This document shows positions 60,825 to 64,000 of a stretch of 64,000 bases of DNA, piece by piece. Position numbers and translations under genes: made by a program. This DNA is from Anaerolineaceae bacterium (GTDB taxonomy: Bacteria; Chloroflexota; Anaerolineae; Promineifilales; Promineifilaceae): the NCBI GenBank assembly GCA_002699125.1, contig PABI01000030.1, positions 1 to 64,000 of the forward strand. Direction: 5' to 3'. Every line of letters begins with the position of its first letter. The first letter of the stretch is position 1. The notes under the pieces are model-generated. The model was not told the DNA's origin. It saw only the letters and a list, made by a program, of their open reading frames with translations, and made no database searches.

Positions 60825-60851
60825 AACGCCACAGGGCGTACCCGTGGCGTT
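60825..60851 (-). terminator. Second minus-strand terminator before the ABC exporter
   Basis: AACGCCAC (60825-60832) pairs with GTGGCGTT (60844-60851), with an inner GGG/CCC stem and a T run on the minus strand (A run at 60821-60826 on the plus strand). Confidence 0.75.
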
Positions 60852-60870
60852 CAAAGCGGTAAAACAAAAA

Positions 60871-60902
60871 AACGGTCACGGGCTGGGAGCGCCGTGACCG
60901 TT
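60871..60902 (-). terminator. First minus-strand terminator after the small ORF
   Basis: AACGGTCACGG (60871-60881) pairs with CCGTGACCGTT (60892-60902), an 11-bp stem, followed on the minus strand by TTTTTGTTTT. A classic intrinsic terminator 28 bases after the small ORF stop. Confidence 0.88.
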
Positions 60903-60929
60903 GTCATCAACTCAAGTTTGTGAGGTAAA

Positions 60930-61028
60930 TCACAAAGGAGGGACCTGGTCACAGGCGCAAAGGTTGGCACTGCCGCCAACGGCGTCACGATGGACGATGA
61001 TGATGCTATCGAAGTACAACATATTCAT
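60930..61028 (-). CDS. Small peptide gene (32 residues), leader peptide or secreted/modified peptide
   Basis: A 32-codon ORF, too short for usual gene finders. It has its own near-consensus promoter (61075-61103), AGGAG 10 bases before the ATG and an intrinsic terminator 28 bases after the stop. The peptide starts MNMLYFDSIIIVHRD, has a Gly-Gly segment and ends NLCACDQVPPL with a Cys-Ala-Cys. No known family. Three readings fit: a ribosome-stalling leader that controls the heterodimeric ABC exporter downstream, as BmrB does for BmrCD; a small peptide processed at the Gly-Gly and exported by that ABC pair; or a small RNA with incidental ORF. The unit is well formed; the function is unproven. 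Confidence 0.6.
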   Translation of the reverse strand: MNMLYFDSIIIVHRDAVGGSANLCACDQVPPL

Positions 61029-61074
61029 TTGCGCCTATCTCCTTTAAGATTTTGCTAATGTTTCTAGCCCCGGC

Positions 61075-61103
61075 ACTATAGCATAGGTCTTTTTGGGCGT
61101 CAA
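61075..61103 (-). promoter_or_regulatory. Promoter of the small peptide gene
   Basis: TTGACG (61098-61103) and TATAGT (61075-61080) on the minus strand, spaced 17. Predicted start near 61068, giving a transcript of about 205 bases to the first terminator. Confidence 0.78.
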
Positions 61104-61147
61104 GACCAACTTTAGTACGAATTTTTTCCCCAACCAAAGTACAGTTC

Positions 61148-62230
61148 CTAAACTTCCCCAGCGATATAAGCCTCGGTTAGTTTCCGGGCTTCGTCGTCGG
61201 TGAACTGCTCTGGCGGCGTCTTCATAAAGTAGGATGAAGGAGCAATTAGTGGTCCACCGATGCCGCGATCCAAGGCCAGCTTGGCACAGCGCACGGCGTC
61301 AATCATCACGCCGGCGGAGTTGGGTGAATCCCACACTTCCAGCTTTAGCTCCAGGTTAAGCGGCACGTTGCCGAAGGCACGCCCTTCCATGCGAATATGG
61401 CACCATTTACGATCGGTCAGCCAGGGAACGTAGTCGCTGGGGCCAACATGTACGTTATCCTCACCCATGTCATAGGGCAGCTGGCTGGTGACGGCTCCGG
61501 TCTTGGAAATTTTCTTGGATTCCAGCCGTTCGCGTTCCAGCATGTTGTAGAAATCCATGTTGCCGCCAAAGTTAAGCTGATAAGTACGGTCCAAATGGAT
61601 ACCGCGATCTTTGAACAAATTGGTCAGAACACGATGGGTAATGGTTGCCCCAACCTGGCTTTTAATGTCGTCGCCCACAATTGGAATGCCCCGCTCAGCA
61701 AAGCGCTTGCTCCAATATTCAGAGCTGGCAATAAAAACGGGAATGCCGTTGACAAAGGCGCAGCCGGCGTCCAGCGCTTGCTCCACGTACCATTTGGTGG
61801 CCATCTCTGACCCCACCGGCATAAAGTTAACGATGACATCTGTGCCGGTATCTTTGAGAATTTTGACGATGTTATCAGTTGGGCCAGGCGCTTTTTTCAC
61901 CTTTGTTTTGACGTATTTGCCTAACCCATCGTGTGTCATACCGCGGGAAACAGGAACATTAAGGTGAGGAACTTCAGCAAATTTGATGGTGTTGTTTGGC
62001 TCTACCCAAATCGCCTCGCTTAAATCTTTACCCACCTTGCCCTCTACCACATCAATGGCGGCAGAAAACTCAATGTCGCGGACATGATAGCCACCAACGG
62101 TGGCGTGCATAAGTCCGGGGATTTCGGCATCATCGGCCGCTTCTTTGTAATATTGGACGCCTTGTACCAAAGAAGACGCGCAGTTACCGACGCCGATAAT
62201 GGCTACGCGCACTTTTTTTCTTTCTGACAT
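61148..62230 (-). CDS. ino1: Myo-inositol-1-phosphate synthase
   Basis: A 360-residue NAD-dependent enzyme that turns glucose 6-phosphate into inositol 1-phosphate, the source of inositol lipids and inositol-based thiols. The start at 62230 is preceded by AGGAGAGAAC. The Rossmann motif is [17 protein letters not shown]. Later segments are [50 protein letters not shown] and [18 protein letters not shown], all typical of the bacterial/archaeal Ino1 family. It contains no ACGGCCGT, in the middle of a 3-kb stretch without the octamer. Its promoter is at 62389-62416. A TIM-barrel isomerase gene is upstream. Confidence 0.95.
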   Translation of the reverse strand: MSERKKVRVAIIGVGNCASSLVQGVQYYKEAADDAEIPGLMHATVGGYHVRDIEFSAAIDVVEGKVGKDLSEAIWVEPNNTIKFAEVPHLNVPVSRGMTHDGLGKYVKTKVKKAPGPTDNIVKILKDTGTDVIVNFMPVGSEMATKWYVEQALDAGCAFVNGIPVFIASSEYWSKRFAERGIPIVGDDIKSQVGATITHRVLTNLFKDRGIHLDRTYQLNFGGNMDFYNMLERERLESKKISKTGAVTSQLPYDMGEDNVHVGPSDYVPWLTDRKWCHIRMEGRAFGNVPLNLELKLEVWDSPNSAGVMIDAVRCAKLALDRGIGGPLIAPSSYFMKTPPEQFTDDEARKLTEAYIAGEV

Positions 62231-62388
62231 GTTCTCTCCTAAATCTTTGGGCTGTTTTCCATACGGGAGCAAGCAGGCAAAGCGGTTAATTTGTGCAGAA
62301 TAAGCAGATTTTAAATCTGGCTCAGCGTTTCAGGCTCACGATCTAAAAATAGCCCGTTTGTTGGTTAATGAAATTGTTCCAGCGGGCG

Positions 62389-62416
62389 ATTATACCTCTG
62401 CCCGATTAGATAACAA
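62389..62416 (-). promoter_or_regulatory. Promoter of ino1
   Basis: TTGTTA (62411-62416) and perfect TATAAT (62389-62394) on the minus strand, spaced 16. The leader of about 150 bases has a GCCCG/CGGGC stem near its start. Confidence 0.65.
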
Positions 62417-62433
62417 AAGCATTATGTTAACTT

Positions 62434-63240
62434 TTAGAACCAGGTTCGGGACTCTTTGAGGTAGCTGATGATCTGGCTACGGCCGTCCTCCCCCACTTGC
62501 TCACCAAACGGATCGCCACCTTCCGGCAAACATTCCAAAATCACCGGCACCTGCGGCAGAGATTCCAAGGCCCAGAGGTGCATTCCCAACTTCAAATGAC
62601 CGTGGCCAATGGCCTGCCGATTGGAGTCAGCCATGTAGAATAAGGCCAGCTTTTCGCCGGCAGCCTGAATGGCGGCAGCGGCATCTTGCTCTTCCAGGTT
62701 CATATGGAAGGCGCTGAGGGTGAGGCCGAGGTTGGGCTGATTGAGTCGGGTGAGCATTTGGAGGGCAACGGCCATATTCCGACACAAAAAGCTCTCATAC
62801 CGGTTCACCACATCCACTGCCAGTTGAATGTTGCGCTCAGCGGCAAAGGTGGTCAGGTGGGTAACTGCCGTTTCAAACAAAGCCTGCTCCTCATCCAGCG
62901 TGCTGATAGGACGGAAGCGACCCGGCAGGTTACGGATGGTCACGAGCGGGGTTTGCAAGGAAACGGCCGTTTCAATCACCTCTTCTACATGGGCCATGGC
63001 GGATTGGCGAACGGCCGTATCGGGGTGTGCTAGATCGACCGGATTTGGCGTAAGGGCAAAGCAAGTGAGCTGGTGCTCCTGCAAAATTTCGGTGGCAACG
63101 GCTGGTGATTCAACCTGAGCAAAAGGCAGCACAACGCCATCATATTTCATCTCGGCTACCAGTTTTGCCGATTCGGCCAGGGATACTTGGCCCAAGGTCC
63201 ATAGGGCTACACCAAGTTTGGGACGCGAAAGTAATTCCAT
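62434..63240 (-). CDS. TIM-barrel sugar isomerase/epimerase-like protein
   Basis: A 268-residue protein of the xylose-isomerase-like / AP-endonuclease-2 TIM-barrel superfamily. It starts MELLSRPKLGVALWTLGQVS, holds NRYESFLCRNMAVALQML, ALSAFHMNLEEQDAAAA and MADSNRQAIGHGHL, matching the metal- and substrate-binding strands of D-tagatose 3-epimerase/IolE-like proteins. Family members isomerise sugars or dehydrate inosose. Placement next to ino1 hints at inositol metabolism, but the evidence is weak. AAAGGAC precedes the start. Confidence 0.82.
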   Translation of the reverse strand: MELLSRPKLGVALWTLGQVSLAESAKLVAEMKYDGVVLPFAQVESPAVATEILQEHQLTCFALTPNPVDLAHPDTAVRQSAMAHVEEVIETAVSLQTPLVTIRNLPGRFRPISTLDEEQALFETAVTHLTTFAAERNIQLAVDVVNRYESFLCRNMAVALQMLTRLNQPNLGLTLSAFHMNLEEQDAAAAIQAAGEKLALFYMADSNRQAIGHGHLKLGMHLWALESLPQVPVILECLPEGGDPFGEQVGEDGRSQIISYLKESRTWF

Positions 63241-63247
63241 CTTTTGT

Positions 63248-63324
63248 CCTTTTTAATGGAACGCTGATTACCCTGATTTTCATGATATTCCTGATTAGGG
63301 TTATCAGGCAAATCAGCGTTCTAT
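63248..63324. repeat. Intergenic repeat, family B (third copy)
   Basis: GGAACGCTGATTACCCTGAT pairs with ATCAGGCAAATCAGCGTTC, an imperfect hairpin upstream of the TIM-barrel gene and close to the copy at 38568. Confidence 0.65.
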
Positions 63325-64000
63325 TCTTCTTGAATCTAAACGCTGCAAAATGAGCAAGGCTATCCCCAGCAAAACAAGCAAGATCAGGCCAACGGCCGTC
63401 ATCATCCAACCTAATTGAAAACTTCGCGGGGCAAAACTAAACATCACCTCATGCTCGCCCGCAGGCAGCAAAACACCGCGAAACAGGCCATCGGCTTGAA
63501 GCAGTTCAGCAGGTGAGCCATCAACGGTGACCTGCCAGCCAGGGTAGTAAGCATCGCTGAGGAGGAGCAGCTGTGGTTGGCTGCTGCGGGTTTGTACAAT
63601 CACTTGCTCCGGCTCGTAGCGCGTAATAGTAGCGGAGGCGTCGGGATCGGTTTCACCCGCGTGATCTTCGCCGCTGCCGAGGAGGACGGCCGTCTCCCTC
63701 ACATCATAATCCGGCTGCTGCATGGTTTGTAAGACGGCCGTTTGGTCCGGCTGCCACGTCCAGCTGGGCATCAAATAGGCACGCGGCAGAACGTCCAAAT
63801 TCTCGTAGATTTTCACGTCGCCAGAATGAATGAGGCGGTAGTTGCCCAGAACCAACGGCTGAAACGTGGCGTCAATTTCATTGAGGAGCGTTGCCCCGTA
63901 AATTTGCCAGACGCCCTGCTCTGGCCCATGCAAAACCAACCGCTTGGGGGCAGCCAGCTCCACAATCTGGCGCATCGTGGCCGACGCCGGCCAGCCCGCC
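63313..64000 (-). CDS. C-terminal part of a YfhO-like membrane protein (partial)
   Basis: A frame open to the window edge; at least 229 residues of a larger protein. It shows YYPGWQVTVDGSPAELLQAD and VLLPAGEHEVMFSFAPRSF, the periplasmic/extracellular C-terminal beta domain of YfhO-family proteins, and a last transmembrane helix with a basic end (RLDSRRIER). YfhO proteins add glucose or other sugars to lipoteichoic acid or take part in surface glycan work. An in-frame ATG at 63975 is internal. The N-terminal helices lie beyond the window. Confidence 0.8.
   Translation of the reverse strand, partial: AGWPASATMRQIVELAAPKRLVLHGPEQGVWQIYGATLLNEIDATFQPLVLGNYRLIHSGDVKIYENLDVLPRAYLMPSWTWQPDQTAVLQTMQQPDYDVRETAVLLGSGEDHAGETDPDASATITRYEPEQVIVQTRSSQPQLLLLSDAYYPGWQVTVDGSPAELLQADGLFRGVLLPAGEHEVMFSFAPRSFQLGWMMTAVGLILLVLLGIALLILQRLDSRRIER

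Larger units (their letters stand above)
60678..60929. other. Leader region between the small ORF and the ABC exporter
   Basis: About 250 non-coding bases with two minus-strand terminators (60871-60902 and 60825-60851), an 8-base outer stem (TACCGCTT with AAGCGGTA, near 60802 and 60855) that could compete with the second terminator, and a palindrome TCAACGATTGTTGA (60723-60736) of operator type. No tRNA or riboswitch recognised. Confidence 0.5.
63..63742. repeat. Highly iterated palindrome ACGGCCGT (HIP-like octamer), about 115 copies
   Basis: Exact copies include 63-70, 150-157, 1497-1504, 17790-17797 and many others, roughly one per 550 bases. They occur inside genes on both strands, in all three codon phases (giving Thr-Ala-Val, Asn/Asp-Gly-Arg, or Arg-Pro), and between genes. 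Most have A or T flanking, so AACGGCCGTT is common. Chance would give one or two copies. Flanks share no longer repeat, so it is not a mobile element. Confidence 0.93.

Noticed and set aside
60678-61147. tRNA-Sec or another tRNA in the 60.7-61.1 kb spacer
   Set aside because: No TYC-arm (GGTTCRA) or acceptor stem; the structures are terminators. The same search by eye over other spacers gave nothing.
7356-63324. CRISPR arrays among the intergenic repeats
   Set aside because: Repeats are single inverted pairs per spacer, not regularly spaced direct repeats, and no cas genes are present.
63-63742. ACGGCCGT as a transposon or REP element
   Set aside because: Similarity between copies stops at about ten bases and there are no target duplications or longer shared flanks.

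Overview
The window looks like chromosomal DNA of a free-living, Gram-positive-like or monoderm bacterium, most probably a Chloroflexota (Anaerolineae-type) lineage. This is inferred from gene content: an EAD1-like/nSTAND NTPase, several lipoproteins with Pro/Thr-rich linkers, an FHA protein pair, a Rieske–GltB fusion, an EF-G2-like factor and intergenic stem-forming repeats. No marker gene settles the taxonomy. About 50 protein genes lie on both strands in short operons. I see no rRNA, tRNA, CRISPR array, insertion sequence or prophage.

Layout. 0–4 kb: end of a membrane protein, a PadR regulator with its HAAS-type membrane partner, an alpha/beta hydrolase, two tiny membrane proteins and a secreted protein. 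4.2–7.9 kb: a 1051-residue membrane-spanning STAND NTPase (EAD1-like, NTPase, TM, Ca-type repeats, beta-propeller), then SufE. 8–18.9 kb: a LiaF-like membrane protein, EF-G2-like GTPase, HyuA, two paralogous membrane proteins, an xpt–guaA purine operon and a polyprenyl synthase. 19–25.7 kb: histidine kinase and response regulator with overlapping genes, a two-subunit CoA-transferase and a Clp-like AAA+ with a degenerate first ATPase domain. 25.8–34.3 kb: a peptidase-like protein, lipoprotein, SGNH hydrolase, a 1285-residue metzincin-type protein and an FHA pair. 34.5–46 kb: selenophosphate synthetase read through an in-frame UGA, an unnamed 583-residue protein, M24 peptidase, macrodomain-like protein, two glycosyltransferases, a coiled-coil protein and SelB. 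46–56.2 kb: aldo/keto reductase, lipoprotein, DMT transporter, Lrp–DinB pair, VanY and CapA lipoproteins, Rieske–GltB fusion. 56.2–64 kb: two small proteins, a heterodimeric ABC exporter preceded by a compact small-peptide transcription unit, inositol-phosphate synthase, a TIM-barrel isomerase and the C-terminus of a YfhO-like protein.

The strongest genome-scale signal is the palindrome ACGGCCGT. I count about 115 exact copies by eye, where chance predicts one or two. It occurs on both strands, in all three codon phases and between genes, and behaves like the HIP1 palindrome of cyanobacteria. Next come the selenocysteine-encoding selD with a visible bacterial SECIS hairpin (selB is 8 kb away), the receptor-like STAND protein, and the promoter–32-codon ORF–terminator unit ahead of the ABC exporter. 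Intergenic regions are filled with several families of inverted repeats, some of which run into genes and supply start codons or C-termini.
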